The notes under the pieces: model-generated
The model's database searches: none
The model's input: only the letters and a program-made list of their open reading frames with translations
Told to the model about the DNA's origin: nothing
From: Chitinophagales bacterium
Lineage (GTDB): Bacteria > Bacteroidota > Bacteroidia > Chitinophagales > LD1
DNA length: 64,000 nt
Reading direction: 5' to 3'
Assembly: GCA_016786765.1 (NCBI GenBank)
Contig: JAEUUZ010000060.1
Location: forward strand, 1 to 64,000
Position numbers and translations under genes: made by a program
Part shown: one piece after another, positions 14,292 to 23,780 of the stretch
How the letters are laid out: each line of letters starts with the position of its first letter
Numbering within the stretch: the first letter of the stretch is position 1

Positions 14292-16709
14292 CTAAATGCT
14301 CGGATATTCGCTCGGGTCGACTTCGTTCATCAATTTGTACACCGCCTCGAAAATATCTTCGGCATTGGGTTTGCTGAAATAATCGCCATCGCTGCCAAAG
14401 GATGCGCGGTGGGCCTTAGCCGATAAAGTGACCGGAGCAGCATCTAAATATTGGAAGATGTTTTGCTTTTCGAACACCTGCTGGAACATATACGCAGAAG
14501 CTCCGCCCGGCACATCTTCGTCTAAGAAAATAACGCGGTTGGTTTTTTTGATACTGTCGGCAATACGTCCGTGAATATCAAACGGCAACAAAGTTTGCAC
14601 GTCTATCAACTCCACCGAAATGCCAATTTCGGCAAGGGTTTCGATGGCCTCTTCGGCAATGCGTAGGGTAGAACCGTAGCTTACAATAGTGACATCGGAG
14701 CCTTCGCGAATCACCTCAGGCACGCCTAGCGGTACGGTGAAGGTATCGTAGTTGTTCGGTAATTTTTCTTTCAATCGGTAGCCGTTCAAGCACTCAATCA
14801 CCAGAGCCGGTTCATCGGATTGCAACAAGGTGTTGTACATACCCGCAGCCTGCACCATGTTACGCGGTACACACACATACATACCACGCAGAGCGTTAAT
14901 GATCATGCCCAGCGGAGAGCCCGTGTGCCAAATGCCTTCGAGGCGGTGGCCGCGCGTACGCACAATCATTGGCGCTTTTTGAATGCCTTTGGTGCGGTAG
15001 TGTAGCGTGGCCACATCATCGCTGAGTGGTTGAAGGGCATAGAGCAAATAATCGAGATATTGAATTTCTGTAATTGGGCGAATGCCGCGCAGGGAAAGGC
15101 CGTAGCCTTGTCCGATGATAGTGGCCTCGCGTATGCCCGTATCGAAAATACGTTCTACGCCAAATTTTTCTTGTAAGCCGGCAAAGCCTTGGTTTACATC
15201 GCCAATCATCCCTAAGTCTTCGCCAAAAGCCACCACATTATCGTAGCGATTAAATACACTTTCGAAGGTAGTGTTCAAGATTTCGTAGCCGTTCAATATT
15301 TTCGAATCGGGGGTGAACTCAGGCTTCACTTCCGGCACCAGCAAAGCGTTTTGCGGACTTTCACTGTGTAAATGCGAACTGTACGTATCTTGATATTGTT
15401 GTTGGAAAGCGGTAGTGTAGGAGCGGAGTTGGTTCAGGGATTCGTCTGCAATGCCTTTGTACTGCACCAACACTTTTTTGCAGGCTTTCAGAATGTCTTT
15501 GCGAATAGGATCGATGGTCGATTGCAAGTTAGTTGCCACATGATCGGTGAACGAAGTATCGCCCAAGGCATTGCCTACAGCCCGCAGATAGTCTAACGCC
15601 TGGGCAATTTCGTTTTTGATAGGCTCGGCAAATTTGCGCCAAGCGTCTTTTTTCTCTTCGTTCACTTGCGCTTTCGCATCGGCTTCCAGCGCTAGCAAAT
15701 CTTCAACGGTAGCTAAGTCGTTGCTCAAAATCCATTCTTTGAATTTCACCAAGCAATCGAAATTTTTCTCGAACGCCAAGCGGATTTCATCTTTATAGCG
15801 CTCGTGCGAGCCCGATGTTGAGTGGCCTTGCGGCTGTGTTACTTCGGTAATGTGGAACAAAGCCGGACGGTGGGTTTTACGAATTTTCGCTACGCCTTCC
15901 ATATAGGTTTTCACCAATTTGCCGTAGTTCCAGCCTTCGCACACATAAATATCGATACCCGAATCTTCGCCATTGGCCTGAAAGCCTAGCAAAGCCTCAG
16001 AGATAGAGCTTTTGGTGGTTTGGTATTTCTTGGGTACGGAAATGCCGTAACCATCGTCCCACACCGAAATCGCCAGCGGCACTTGCAACACACCGGCTGC
16101 GTTCACGGTTTCCCAGAAATGGCCTTCGCTGGTAGAGGCGTCACCAATCGACACAAACGACACTTCGTTGCCGGCATTCGAGAAGCCGTCCATATTTTGG
16201 AGCGATGGATTGTGGCGATACATTTTCGATGCCAAGGCCACACCCAATGAGCGCGGCATCTGACAAGCCGTTGGCGATGCATCGGCCGTGGAGTTGTATA
16301 ATTCAGTATGGTTGAGCCATTGTCCGTTTTTATCTTGCAAGCGGGTGGCAAAGTGCGCGTTCATTTGTCGGCCTGCCGAAAAAGGGTCTAATTCCTGATC
16401 GGGATTGGCGTACAGTTGCGAGAAAAATTGTTCAACGGTAAGTTCGCCCAACGCCAGCATCCACGTTTGATCGCGGTAGTAGCCGGAGCGCCAGTCGCCT
16501 TTTTCGAAGGCTTTAGACAGCGCTATTTGCGCCAATTCCTTTCCATCGCCAAAAATCCCAAATTTAGCCTTGCCGGTGAGCACCTCTTTTCGACCCGCCA
16601 AACTCATTTCGCGCGACAGCACAGCCGTTTTATAATCGTTCAAAACCTCAGCTTTGAAATCATCGAAATTCACTTCTTCGTTTCTTTTGGTCATCGCCTT
16701 TGTTTCCAT
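14292..16709 (-). CDS. 2-oxoacid dehydrogenase E1 component, alpha and beta subunits fused
   Basis: An 805-residue thiamine-diphosphate enzyme. The N-terminal half (about residues 30-390) is E1-alpha-like: AGRQMNAHFATR, SFVSIGDASTSEGHFWE and the TPP/Mg segment VWDDGYGIS. The C-terminal half (about 470-800) is E1-beta-like: FGEDLGMIGDVNQGFAGLQ, GIRPITEIQYLDYL, VRTRGHRLEGIWHTGSPLG. Together they decarboxylate a 2-oxoacid (branched-chain keto acid or pyruvate) and reductively acylate lipoyl-E2. Fused alpha/beta E1 of this length is common in Bacteroidota and often labelled 2-oxoisovalerate dehydrogenase. The ATG at 16709 is chosen over a TTG at 16718; a TATATTTG -7 box ends 6 bases upstream, so the mRNA may be leaderless. 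No E2 or E3 gene is adjacent. Confidence 0.9.
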   Translation of the reverse strand: METKAMTKRNEEVNFDDFKAEVLNDYKTAVLSREMSLAGRKEVLTGKAKFGIFGDGKELAQIALSKAFEKGDWRSGYYRDQTWMLALGELTVEQFFSQLYANPDQELDPFSAGRQMNAHFATRLQDKNGQWLNHTELYNSTADASPTACQMPRSLGVALASKMYRHNPSLQNMDGFSNAGNEVSFVSIGDASTSEGHFWETVNAAGVLQVPLAISVWDDGYGISVPKKYQTTKSSISEALLGFQANGEDSGIDIYVCEGWNYGKLVKTYMEGVAKIRKTHRPALFHITEVTQPQGHSTSGSHERYKDEIRLAFEKNFDCLVKFKEWILSNDLATVEDLLALEADAKAQVNEEKKDAWRKFAEPIKNEIAQALDYLRAVGNALGDTSFTDHVATNLQSTIDPIRKDILKACKKVLVQYKGIADESLNQLRSYTTAFQQQYQDTYSSHLHSESPQNALLVPEVKPEFTPDSKILNGYEILNTTFESVFNRYDNVVAFGEDLGMIGDVNQGFAGLQEKFGVERIFDTGIREATIIGQGYGLSLRGIRPITEIQYLDYLLYALQPLSDDVATLHYRTKGIQKAPMIVRTRGHRLEGIWHTGSPLGMIINALRGMYVCVPRNMVQAAGMYNTLLQSDEPALVIECLNGYRLKEKLPNNYDTFTVPLGVPEVIREGSDVTIVSYGSTLRIAEEAIETLAEIGISVELIDVQTLLPFDIHGRIADSIKKTNRVIFLDEDVPGGASAYMFQQVFEKQNIFQYLDAAPVTLSAKAHRASFGSDGDYFSKPNAEDIFEAVYKLMNEVDPSEYPSI

Positions 16710-16715
16710 AATGCC

Positions 16716-16723
16716 CAAATATA
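16716..16723 (-). promoter_or_regulatory. Candidate -7 element for the E1 gene
   Basis: TATATTTG on the minus strand is an exact TAnnTTTG match ending 6 bases before the ATG at 16709. No good -33 TTG is present. If used, transcription would begin at or next to the start codon. Confidence 0.4.
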
Positions 16724-16802
16724 AACAAAGCGGAGAAATTAAGAACTGCGAGGAAGCTATTGGGGGTTAGCCATTAGCTGCTAGAGACAATATATACTTT
16801 TA

Positions 16803-16894
16803 GGCGTGTGCCGCTAAGAAGCGTCACCGGGTTTTTCGCTGCAATCTGCCCCAATGGGAATTGGCGCAGGATTTCCGCTGCAACCCCTCACGCG
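16803..16894 (+). repeat. Dispersed hairpin element, copy C
   Basis: GGCGTGTGCC, then CGCTGCAATCT, stem GCCCCAAT...ATTGGCGC, AGGATTTCCGCTGCAACCCC and CACGCG. The layout is the same as copies at 14121-14200 (-) and 56239-56340 (+), but the paired arms are different in sequence. It occupies part of the 530-base gap between the E1 and AAA genes; the rest of the gap holds degenerate short repeats (16770-16790, 16962-16991, 17041-17080) and no gene. Confidence 0.55.
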
Positions 16895-17040
16895 AAATGG
16901 TGCTTCATTTATAATACTATTCAAATTCAAATAAATGGTGCTAAGCAATTGGAGAAGCCGCTAACTTCTAGCTATTAGGAATTAGTGGCTTACGCGTAAA
17001 AACAGTTGCACAAGATGTATGGAAACAATCGTTAATCTAA

Positions 17041-17080
17041 AGATAGTCTGCTTCTCTGTCTTTGGCCGATCGCAGTGACG
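17041..17080. repeat. REP-like palindromic repeat, diverged copy
   Basis: AGTCTGCTTCTCTGTC, then GGCCGATCGCAGTGACG, matches the 14206-14245 element position by position at its ends, with CTGC...GCAG outer arms. Confidence 0.45.
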
Positions 17081-17171
17081 ATACGTTTAATCACATTCGT
17101 CAAATTGTCATGAAAATGTCAACTTTTTAAAGTAATCCACGCAATTGCCAACTTATTCACAGCACGCAACC

Positions 17172-17201
17172 TTTTGCGGCATAATATTTTCTATATATTG
17201 G
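17172..17201 (+). promoter_or_regulatory. Possible promoter of the AAA ATPase operon
   Basis: TTTTG at 17172-17176 and TATATTGG at 17194-17201 with a 17-base spacer approximate the Bacteroidota promoter, 37 bases before the ATG at 17239. Match to the -7 consensus is imperfect. Confidence 0.35.
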
Positions 17202-17238
17202 GCGAGTATTATTAGTGAATGTTTGAACAAATGCGATT

Positions 17239-19818
17239 ATGAAAAATTACAAATTTAAAACACTGAAAGTGTTTGGCTCCGATGAGTGGTTAGTGAACCG
17301 CACACGCGAGTACAGAACCGTGTATGACGAATCGGAATTAACCTATATCTCGGCCGAATTTGCTTTTTACAATAAGCAATTTGACGAGAAAGATTGGGAA
17401 GCCACCATCTGCATGAAGGCCTTTGCGCATGAAGCCGATAATATGAAACGCGAGTTGTGCTCGCAAGAGGAAAAACGCATCATCACCTCCAACGAAAATG
17501 TGGTGTATGTAAACAAAGGTTGGGGAACCCCTACACCTAACTCGTTTTGGAAATACGGAGAATACAGCTGGGAAGCTTGGATTGATAACGAAATGGTGGG
17601 CAGTAAACGCTTCTTTGTAGAGAAAGCCGGTACGGTTTCGCAAAACAGTAATCCGTTTTTCGATATCCACCAAGTACGTTTCTATGTAGGCGATTTCAAT
17701 GCGGTAAGCGAGGTAGGTAAAGTCTATCTCAAACAAATCAGCAAAGACGATACGCCTTATTTATACATTGAGTTCACGGCTGCCAACAAACTCGATACGC
17801 CTTGGAACTGCGAAATTGTATTCAATTGGTACAATGCTTCAGGTTTATTAAAGGCGCGGATTGAACGTAACCGTAAAATTGGTTCTAAAGAAAACGAGCC
17901 GTTCTTGGTGTTCAACGAAGGCTGGGGCAACGATATGCCGGGCACTTGGCGCGATTCTAACTACCGTTTAGAGGTGGTGTTTATGGATACCGTTATTGCA
18001 GTGTTGCAGTTGCCTACGGGGGATGAGGAAATTGAAGGCGATATTGATCCATCGGAAATTCCGCATGCGTTTATTTCGCAATCGGAGCCGGAAGAGCAAA
18101 CGGTGACTATCGAACAGTTGCTCGCTAAGTTCGATACCCTTGTGGGCATGGACCATCTGCGTAAAGAAATTCACGATCACTTGGATTATATTCAGTTCTT
18201 GAAACTGCGCAAAGAGAAAGGCTTGCAAGATGAAGATCGTATCAACTTGCATGCCGTGTTCACGGGTAATCCGGGTACCGGAAAAACCACGGTGGTGAAG
18301 ATGTTGGGGCAGATTTACAAGTCGATGGGCTTGTTATCGAAAGGCCATGTGAAGGAAGTGGATCGTTCGCATTTGATTGGCGAATACATCGGACAAACAG
18401 CACCGAAAGTAAAGAAAGCCATTGAAGAAGCCCGTGGTGGTATTTTGTTTATTGATGAAGCTTATGCTTTAGCCCGTGAAGGCGATGACAGCAAGGATTT
18501 CGGGAAAGAAGCCATTGAAATTATCATTAAAGAAATGAGCGATGGTCACCCCGATATTGCAGTGATGGTGGCCGGTTATCCGAAGGAAATGGATGTGTTT
18601 TTAAAATCCAATCCGGGGTTGAAATCGCGCTTTGCCAATTACTTCACGTTCGAAGATTACACACCTGAAGAATTGTTAGAAATTGTGATGCGCAATGCCG
18701 GTGATAAACAAGTAACGTTGACTGAAGATGCACAACATTATTTGTATGAGCAGTTAACGGAAGGGTTCAGAACACGCGACCGTTCGTTCGGGAATGCCCG
18801 CTATGCCATTGGTTTATTGAGCGAAGCAAAAATGAATATGGGCTTGCGTTTGATGAAAAGCGAGAATTTGAAAGACCTCTCGCCCGATGAGTTATCGACC
18901 GTGCACAAAGAAGATATTGAGCGCATTTTTGTGGCGAAAGACAAGAAGAAAGTCCACTTACAAGTGAACGAAAAATTGTTGCAAAGCGCTATGGCCGATT
19001 TGGATAAATTAGCCGGTGTCAACAACATCAAAAACGAAGTAAACGAGTTAGTGAAATTAGTGCGTTTCTACAACGAAACGGGTAAAGATGTGTTGAATAA
19101 GTTTTCTTTACACACCGTGTTTTTAGGTAATCCGGGAACAGGTAAAACAACGGTGGCGCGTATTTTCGGTAAACTGTTCAAAGCCTTGGGATTATTGGAA
19201 CGTGGCCACATGGTGGAATTAGATAAGCAAGGTTTAGTTTCCGGTTATGTGGGACAAACAGCCATTAAAACCGATGAGCGAATTCAAGAGGCGAAAGGTG
19301 GCGTATTGTTTATTGACGAGGCGTACAGCTTGATGGATGGTACATACGGACAAGAAGCCGTGGAGATTTTGTTGAAACGTATGGAAGACATGCGAGGCGA
19401 ATTTGCAGTAATTGTGGCCGGTTATACAGAACCAATGAAACGTTTCTTGGAAATGAATCCGGGTTTGAAATCGCGTTTCGATAGAACCTTCTTCTTTGAA
19501 GATTACAACGAAACAGAGTTGTGGACGATTACCGTTTCGATGGTCACCGATGAAAAAGTGAAGCTGAATGAAGACGCAGAAACGTTTTTGAAAAAACATA
19601 TTGCTGAATTGTATCAATCGCGCGATAAGAATTTCGGCAATGCACGTGTAATTCGTAAGTTAGTACAAGATATCGTACATCATCAAAATATACGTTTGGC
19701 GTCTTTACCAAAAGAAGAACGAACAAAGGATATGTTAGACACCATTACGCTTGACGATTTACAACATTTGAACAAAGAAGACGAAACGAAACGCAAAGGT
19801 TTAGGCTTCAAATATTAA
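17239..19818 (+). CDS. Tandem AAA+ ATPase of the CbxX/CfqX (SpoVK-like) family
   Basis: An 859-residue protein. Residues 1-270 form a beta-rich, aromatic-rich region of unknown fold with two internally similar parts (WGTPTPNSFWKYGEYSWEAW and WGNDMPGTWRDSNYRLEVVF). Two CbxX/CfqX AAA+ modules follow: Walker A GNPGTGKTTVVK near residue 343 with Walker B GGILFIDEAYAL near 402, and Walker A GNPGTGKTTVARIF near 630 with GGVLFIDEAYSL near 690. Both keep the GYPKEM/GYTEPM and NPGLKSRF segments of the family. Such ATPases remodel protein partners (Rubisco activase CbbX, EccA of type VII secretion), but the client here is unknown. First gene of a tight operon with Nudix, sdaA and SDR genes. Confidence 0.85.
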   Translation: MKNYKFKTLKVFGSDEWLVNRTREYRTVYDESELTYISAEFAFYNKQFDEKDWEATICMKAFAHEADNMKRELCSQEEKRIITSNENVVYVNKGWGTPTPNSFWKYGEYSWEAWIDNEMVGSKRFFVEKAGTVSQNSNPFFDIHQVRFYVGDFNAVSEVGKVYLKQISKDDTPYLYIEFTAANKLDTPWNCEIVFNWYNASGLLKARIERNRKIGSKENEPFLVFNEGWGNDMPGTWRDSNYRLEVVFMDTVIAVLQLPTGDEEIEGDIDPSEIPHAFISQSEPEEQTVTIEQLLAKFDTLVGMDHLRKEIHDHLDYIQFLKLRKEKGLQDEDRINLHAVFTGNPGTGKTTVVKMLGQIYKSMGLLSKGHVKEVDRSHLIGEYIGQTAPKVKKAIEEARGGILFIDEAYALAREGDDSKDFGKEAIEIIIKEMSDGHPDIAVMVAGYPKEMDVFLKSNPGLKSRFANYFTFEDYTPEELLEIVMRNAGDKQVTLTEDAQHYLYEQLTEGFRTRDRSFGNARYAIGLLSEAKMNMGLRLMKSENLKDLSPDELSTVHKEDIERIFVAKDKKKVHLQVNEKLLQSAMADLDKLAGVNNIKNEVNELVKLVRFYNETGKDVLNKFSLHTVFLGNPGTGKTTVARIFGKLFKALGLLERGHMVELDKQGLVSGYVGQTAIKTDERIQEAKGGVLFIDEAYSLMDGTYGQEAVEILLKRMEDMRGEFAVIVAGYTEPMKRFLEMNPGLKSRFDRTFFFEDYNETELWTITVSMVTDEKVKLNEDAETFLKKHIAELYQSRDKNFGNARVIRKLVQDIVHHQNIRLASLPKEERTKDMLDTITLDDLQHLNKEDETKRKGLGFKY

Positions 19819-19832
19819 TACTAGGTTTAACT

Positions 19833-20318
19833 ATGCTAAGACGATTCAATGTACGTGTTTACGGAATTCTGATGAATGAAAACGATCAGATTTTATTATC
19901 GGATGAATTGATAAAAGAACGCTATGTCACCAAGTTTCCCGGAGGAGGAGTGGAGTTGGGGGAAGGTTTGCGCGATGCGTTAATCCGTGAGTTCAAAGAA
20001 GAATGTGGTATCGAAGTTTCGGTATTAGAGCACTTCTATACCACCGATTTTTTTGTGCAATCGCAGTTTGATTCGGAAAGTCAGGTATTATCGATGTATT
20101 ATATCGTAGCTTGCGAAAACTGGCGATTAATTGAAACGTCCGGCAAGAAGTTTGATTTTCCTGTGGTTCGTGGCATAGATGCCGAATCGAAGCGTTGGGT
20201 AGATTTATCGCAAATCGATAAAGAAGCTGATATTGTGTTGCCTGTAGATAAAGTGGTGGCGGAAATTTTAGCGAATAAATTTCCCAAAGTAGGATTCCGT
20301 TTACCTTCAAAGGGTTAG
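19833..20318 (+). CDS. Nudix hydrolase
   Basis: A 161-residue protein with a full Nudix box, [18 protein letters not shown] then KEECGIEV (about residues 36-62), which binds Mg2+ and hydrolyses nucleoside-diphosphate-linked compounds. Start [22 protein letters not shown] is the usual first strand of the fold. It lies 14 bases after the AAA gene and ends 1 base before sdaA, so it is co-transcribed. The substrate (house-cleaning NTP, NDP-sugar, dinucleotide) cannot be determined. Confidence 0.88.
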   Translation: MLRRFNVRVYGILMNENDQILLSDELIKERYVTKFPGGGVELGEGLRDALIREFKEECGIEVSVLEHFYTTDFFVQSQFDSESQVLSMYYIVACENWRLIETSGKKFDFPVVRGIDAESKRWVDLSQIDKEADIVLPVDKVVAEILANKFPKVGFRLPSKG

Positions 20319-20319
20319 T

Positions 20320-21741
20320 ATGAGCAAAAAAGAGGCTTTAAGTATTTTCGATATGTTTAAGATAGGGGTGGGGCCATCGAGTTCACACACCTTGGGCCCA
20401 TGGAAAGCGGCTTTGCAATTTGTGCAAAGTATAAACGAATTGAATACGGTAACTAAAGTGGTTATTGATTTGTATGGTTCATTGGCCAAAACAGGCAAAG
20501 GACACGGAACGGATATTGCTGTTCAAATAGGTTTGATGGGGGAGCTGCCTGAGACCTTTGATACGTCTTCACTATCTCGATTAATTGAAGGTATAAAGAC
20601 CAATGAAAAGTTAGTGTTGAATAAAACACATGCTGTTGCTTTTCAACCGGAATTGGATATTGTCTTTCATATGAAAGAGTCGTTGCCATTTCACCCGAAT
20701 GCATTGCGTTTTACCGCATTCAGTGGAGAAACTGTTGTTTCAACAGACGTGTATTACAGTATTGGCGGTGGTTTTGTGGTGCGTGAGGCTGAAAATGCAG
20801 CGACATCGGTGCCATTGAAAATATTGAACTACGGCAATCACGATTCGGATGATTTGTTGGAGAATTGCATGTTGGCCGGAAAAAGTATTTCGAGTATTGT
20901 ATTAGAAAACGAACGTGAATGGCGCAGCGATGAAGAAACATTAGCCGGCATTCAGCGCATTTGGGAGGTAATGGAAGACTGCATTTACAGAGGTTGCAAC
21001 ACTTCGGGTATTTTACCTGGTGGATTGTTTGTGAAGCGCAGAGCCTTCGATATTCATCGCAAAATGGTAAATGGTAAAACCTTCGCTTCTATTCCTGAAT
21101 GGAAAGCTTACATCAAAACATTACCGGCTACTTTTCCCCAAATTTTAAATTGGGTGAGTTGTTTTGCATTGGCAGTGAATGAAGAAAATGCAGCTTTCGG
21201 GCGTGTTGTTACAGCGCCTACCAATGGTGCAGCAGGTGTAATTCCGGCTGTATTGATGTATCAGCAATTATTTACAGATAGCAAAGAAATTGATATTGTA
21301 ACCTTTTTGGCAACAGCAGCTGAGATTGGTATGTTGTTTAAAAAGGGAGCAACCATTTCGGCTGCGATGGGCGGTTGTCAGGCCGAGATAGGCGTTTCTT
21401 CGGCCATGGCTGCAGGTGCGTTGACCGAATGTATTGGTGGTTCACCACAACAAGTATTACAAGCTGCTGAAATTGCGATGGAGCATCATTTAGGTTTAAC
21501 CTGTGATCCTATTGGTGGTTTGGTGCAAATTCCATGTATTGAGCGCAACACCATGGGAGCGGTGAAAGCCATTACTGCCGCGCATTTGGCGATGCAAGGC
21601 GACCCTGATTTTGCGAAGGTAAGTTTAGATACGGTGATTAAGACCATGTGGGATACCGCATTAGATATGAACAGCAAATATAAAGAAACAGCCGATGGGG
21701 GATTGGCGGTGAATATCCCTATTTCATTACCAGAATGTTAG
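20320..21741 (+). CDS. sdaA: L-serine ammonia-lyase (iron-sulfur dependent, single chain)
   Basis: A 473-residue enzyme converting L-serine to pyruvate and ammonia. The N-terminal beta domain starts [20 protein letters not shown]; the alpha domain carries [14 protein letters not shown], the cysteine in [19 protein letters not shown] and the pair [12 protein letters not shown] that together ligate the [4Fe-4S] cluster. Length and fusion of both domains match the single-chain SdaA/TdcG type of Gram-negative bacteria. It is third gene of the AAA-Nudix-sdaA-SDR operon, with gaps of 1 and 3 bases. Confidence 0.95.
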   Translation: MSKKEALSIFDMFKIGVGPSSSHTLGPWKAALQFVQSINELNTVTKVVIDLYGSLAKTGKGHGTDIAVQIGLMGELPETFDTSSLSRLIEGIKTNEKLVLNKTHAVAFQPELDIVFHMKESLPFHPNALRFTAFSGETVVSTDVYYSIGGGFVVREAENAATSVPLKILNYGNHDSDDLLENCMLAGKSISSIVLENEREWRSDEETLAGIQRIWEVMEDCIYRGCNTSGILPGGLFVKRRAFDIHRKMVNGKTFASIPEWKAYIKTLPATFPQILNWVSCFALAVNEENAAFGRVVTAPTNGAAGVIPAVLMYQQLFTDSKEIDIVTFLATAAEIGMLFKKGATISAAMGGCQAEIGVSSAMAAGALTECIGGSPQQVLQAAEIAMEHHLGLTCDPIGGLVQIPCIERNTMGAVKAITAAHLAMQGDPDFAKVSLDTVIKTMWDTALDMNSKYKETADGGLAVNIPISLPEC

Positions 21742-21744
21742 ACC

Positions 21745-22518
21745 ATGAGTGATTTAGCGAATACATATGCATTGATAACGGGAGCCACATCCGGTATTGG
21801 AAAGGCAACAGCGTACAAGTTTGCAGCGAATAAAGTGAATTTGATTTTGTGCGCAAGACGACAAGAACGCATGGAAGACATTGCAACCGATATCACTTCT
21901 CGTTTTGGGGTTGAAGTGTTGATTCATGTTACGGATGTACGCAATAAGCAAGAAGTTGAGGCCTTTCATGCCTATGTACAATCGCAAAATATTGTGCCTT
22001 CGGTGTTGGTGAACAATGCAGGATTAGCGTCAGGAAAAGATAAGCTACAAGCGGGCAGTGTTGATGATTGGGAACAAATGATTGATACCAATATTAAAGG
22101 CTTGTTGTATGTAACGCGTACATTCCTGCCCGATATGATTGCAAAAAACAATGGTCATGTTATCAATATTGGAAGTACGGCCGGCCATTTGGTCTATCCC
22201 GAAGGGAATGTCTATAACGCAACAAAATATGCCGTAAAAGCATTGAATGAAGGCATCAACTTAGATTTAGTAGGAACGAATTTACGTTGTTGTTCCATCG
22301 ATCCGGGAGCTTGCGAAACCGAGTTTTCGGTAGTGCGTTTTCATGGCGATGAAAGCAAAGCCAAAAAAGTGTATGAAGGCTTCGAACCACTTCACCCGGA
22401 AGATATTGCTGATGCGATTTGGTATGTGTGTAATGCGCCAAAGCATGTGAATATTACCAATATGGTGGTGTATCCAACAGCGCAACGGAATGTGTTTGTG
22501 ATGGATAGAAAGGTGTAG
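21745..22518 (+). CDS. Short-chain dehydrogenase/reductase (YdfG-like)
   Basis: A 257-residue classical SDR. The cofactor motif is ITGATSGIGKATAYKFA, with RRQER downstream suggesting NADP preference; NNAGLASGK is the NNAG element; catalytic Ser is in INIGSTAGHLVYPEGNVYNA and the Tyr/Lys pair in YNATKYAVKAL. The C-terminal segment HPEDIADAIWYVCNAPKHVN is typical of the YdfG/3-hydroxy acid dehydrogenase group, which can oxidise serine and related 3-hydroxy acids. Being 3 bases after the serine deaminase gene makes a serine-related role plausible but unproven. Confidence 0.88.
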   Translation: MSDLANTYALITGATSGIGKATAYKFAANKVNLILCARRQERMEDIATDITSRFGVEVLIHVTDVRNKQEVEAFHAYVQSQNIVPSVLVNNAGLASGKDKLQAGSVDDWEQMIDTNIKGLLYVTRTFLPDMIAKNNGHVINIGSTAGHLVYPEGNVYNATKYAVKALNEGINLDLVGTNLRCCSIDPGACETEFSVVRFHGDESKAKKVYEGFEPLHPEDIADAIWYVCNAPKHVNITNMVVYPTAQRNVFVMDRKV

Positions 22519-23076
22519 TTAATTCACCAAATCCGCCAACTTATTGATTTTAAAATCTACAAGTAAAGATTCAACAATGTCCGAATCTTCTTTGTCGGAC
22601 ACGAATACAGTGTACATCCCAGCATTTCGGCCAAATTGCATATCTGTTATAGAATCGCCAACGATTACTGATTTTGCAAAATCGATTTCAGGAAAATCTT
22701 CTTGCGCTTGCATAGCCATGCCAATCTTGGGTTTGCGCAAACCGAACTCGTCTTTACTTTCAAGGCTTGTTGCAGCATAAATAGAATCGATTCGACCACC
22801 GGCCGCTTCAATTTCAACCATCATGTTGGTATGAATATTCTGTAGGGTTTCTTCGGTCATTTTTCCTTTGCCAACACCTTGTTGATTGGTGACTACAACA
22901 ATTTTTCCAAACTGTTTCGTTAGCTGTTTGATCGCATCAATAGCACCTTCTAAAAAGAAAAACTCGTTCCATGTTTTCACATAATCTTTCGGGAAATGGA
23001 GATTGATTACCCCATCTCTGTCGAGAAATAAAGTCCAGCTTTTATCTACTTTTAGTTGTTCCAGAATGTTCATCAA
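22519..23076 (-). CDS. gmhB: D-glycero-D-manno-heptose 1,7-bisphosphate phosphatase-like HAD protein
   Basis: A 185-residue HAD-superfamily phosphatase. The nucleophile motif is LFLDRDGVIN, motif II is VVVTNQQGVGKGKM, and motif IV is VIVGDSITDMQFGRNAGM. These and the overlap (4 bases) with hddC and closeness to gmhA identify it as GmhB, which removes the 7-phosphate in the ADP- or GDP-heptose pathway. Unusually, the protein contains no cysteine: the Zn-binding loop of classical GmhB is replaced by YAATSLESKDEFGLRKPKIG, so it lacks the Cys/His zinc site. Last gene of the minus-strand gmhA-hddC-gmhB run. Confidence 0.85.
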   Translation of the reverse strand: MMNILEQLKVDKSWTLFLDRDGVINLHFPKDYVKTWNEFFFLEGAIDAIKQLTKQFGKIVVVTNQQGVGKGKMTEETLQNIHTNMMVEIEAAGGRIDSIYAATSLESKDEFGLRKPKIGMAMQAQEDFPEIDFAKSVIVGDSITDMQFGRNAGMYTVFVSDKEDSDIVESLLVDFKINKLADLVN

Positions 23077-23771
23077 TACAGTAATTTAGGTAAATCTTCG
23101 TTGGCTTTGTAATAGTCTTCCGGAATACCAATGTCAATAAAATAGCCATCTGCACAATAGCCGTTCACATGCAAACTATCGAGGTGGCGTTCTAAAAAAT
23201 CTTTTTCTAACGAAAATTGCTCCGGTAAATCGAAGCGGTTTAGCAGAGCCGCTGAGGTAAGGTAAACGCCTCCGTTAATCCAACCGTCTTTCGTATAGGC
23301 CTTCTCTTGAAAGCCTTTCACACGGCTGTTTTCAAGAGCAATTGTACCGTAGCGATCAAATTCCGTTAGGTGCTTCAAACTCATCGAGAAATCAGCATTC
23401 GTATTATTATGAAAAGCATCTAGTTCTGTTAAATTCACATCAAAAAAAGTATCGCCATTCAATACAAATGCATTGTTTTCGATTAACTCAAATGCTTTTT
23501 TGATACCACCTCCTGTGCCTAGCGGTTTTTCTTCAACACAATAACGTACTTTAATTCCCAAGTATTCATTCTTGAAATAATCTTCAATCACTTCATGCAA
23601 ATAACCAACAGAGAGTAAGACTTCCTGAATGTAATATTGTTGTAAATACAAAAAGACATAATGCAGGAAAGGCTTACCCTGAATGGGGGCCATAGGTTTA
23701 GGTACATCGTTTACTACTTTTTGCAAACGTGTTCCAAAGCCCCCGGCTAATATGATGGCAGATGTTGTCAA
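23073..23771 (-). CDS. hddC: Heptose-1-phosphate nucleotidyltransferase
   Basis: A 232-residue nucleotidyltransferase with AIILAGGFGTRLQKVVNDVPKP at the N-terminus (nucleotide binding), the LGTGGGIKKAF loop and NGDTFFDVNL carrying the metal-binding Asp. Flanked by gmhA and gmhB, it most likely makes GDP-D-glycero-alpha-D-manno-heptose (HddC type). Substrate assignment depends on the neighbours, since the fold is shared with many sugar-1-phosphate transferases. Co-transcribed with both. Confidence 0.85.
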   Translation of the reverse strand: MTTSAIILAGGFGTRLQKVVNDVPKPMAPIQGKPFLHYVFLYLQQYYIQEVLLSVGYLHEVIEDYFKNEYLGIKVRYCVEEKPLGTGGGIKKAFELIENNAFVLNGDTFFDVNLTELDAFHNNTNADFSMSLKHLTEFDRYGTIALENSRVKGFQEKAYTKDGWINGGVYLTSAALLNRFDLPEQFSLEKDFLERHLDSLHVNGYCADGYFIDIGIPEDYYKANEDLPKLLY

Positions 23772-23780
23772 GACAATAAA

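Noticed and set aside
22519-22780. A 78-codon plus-strand frame at the end of gmhB
   Set aside because: It is antisense to conserved GmhB motifs and has no independent support.
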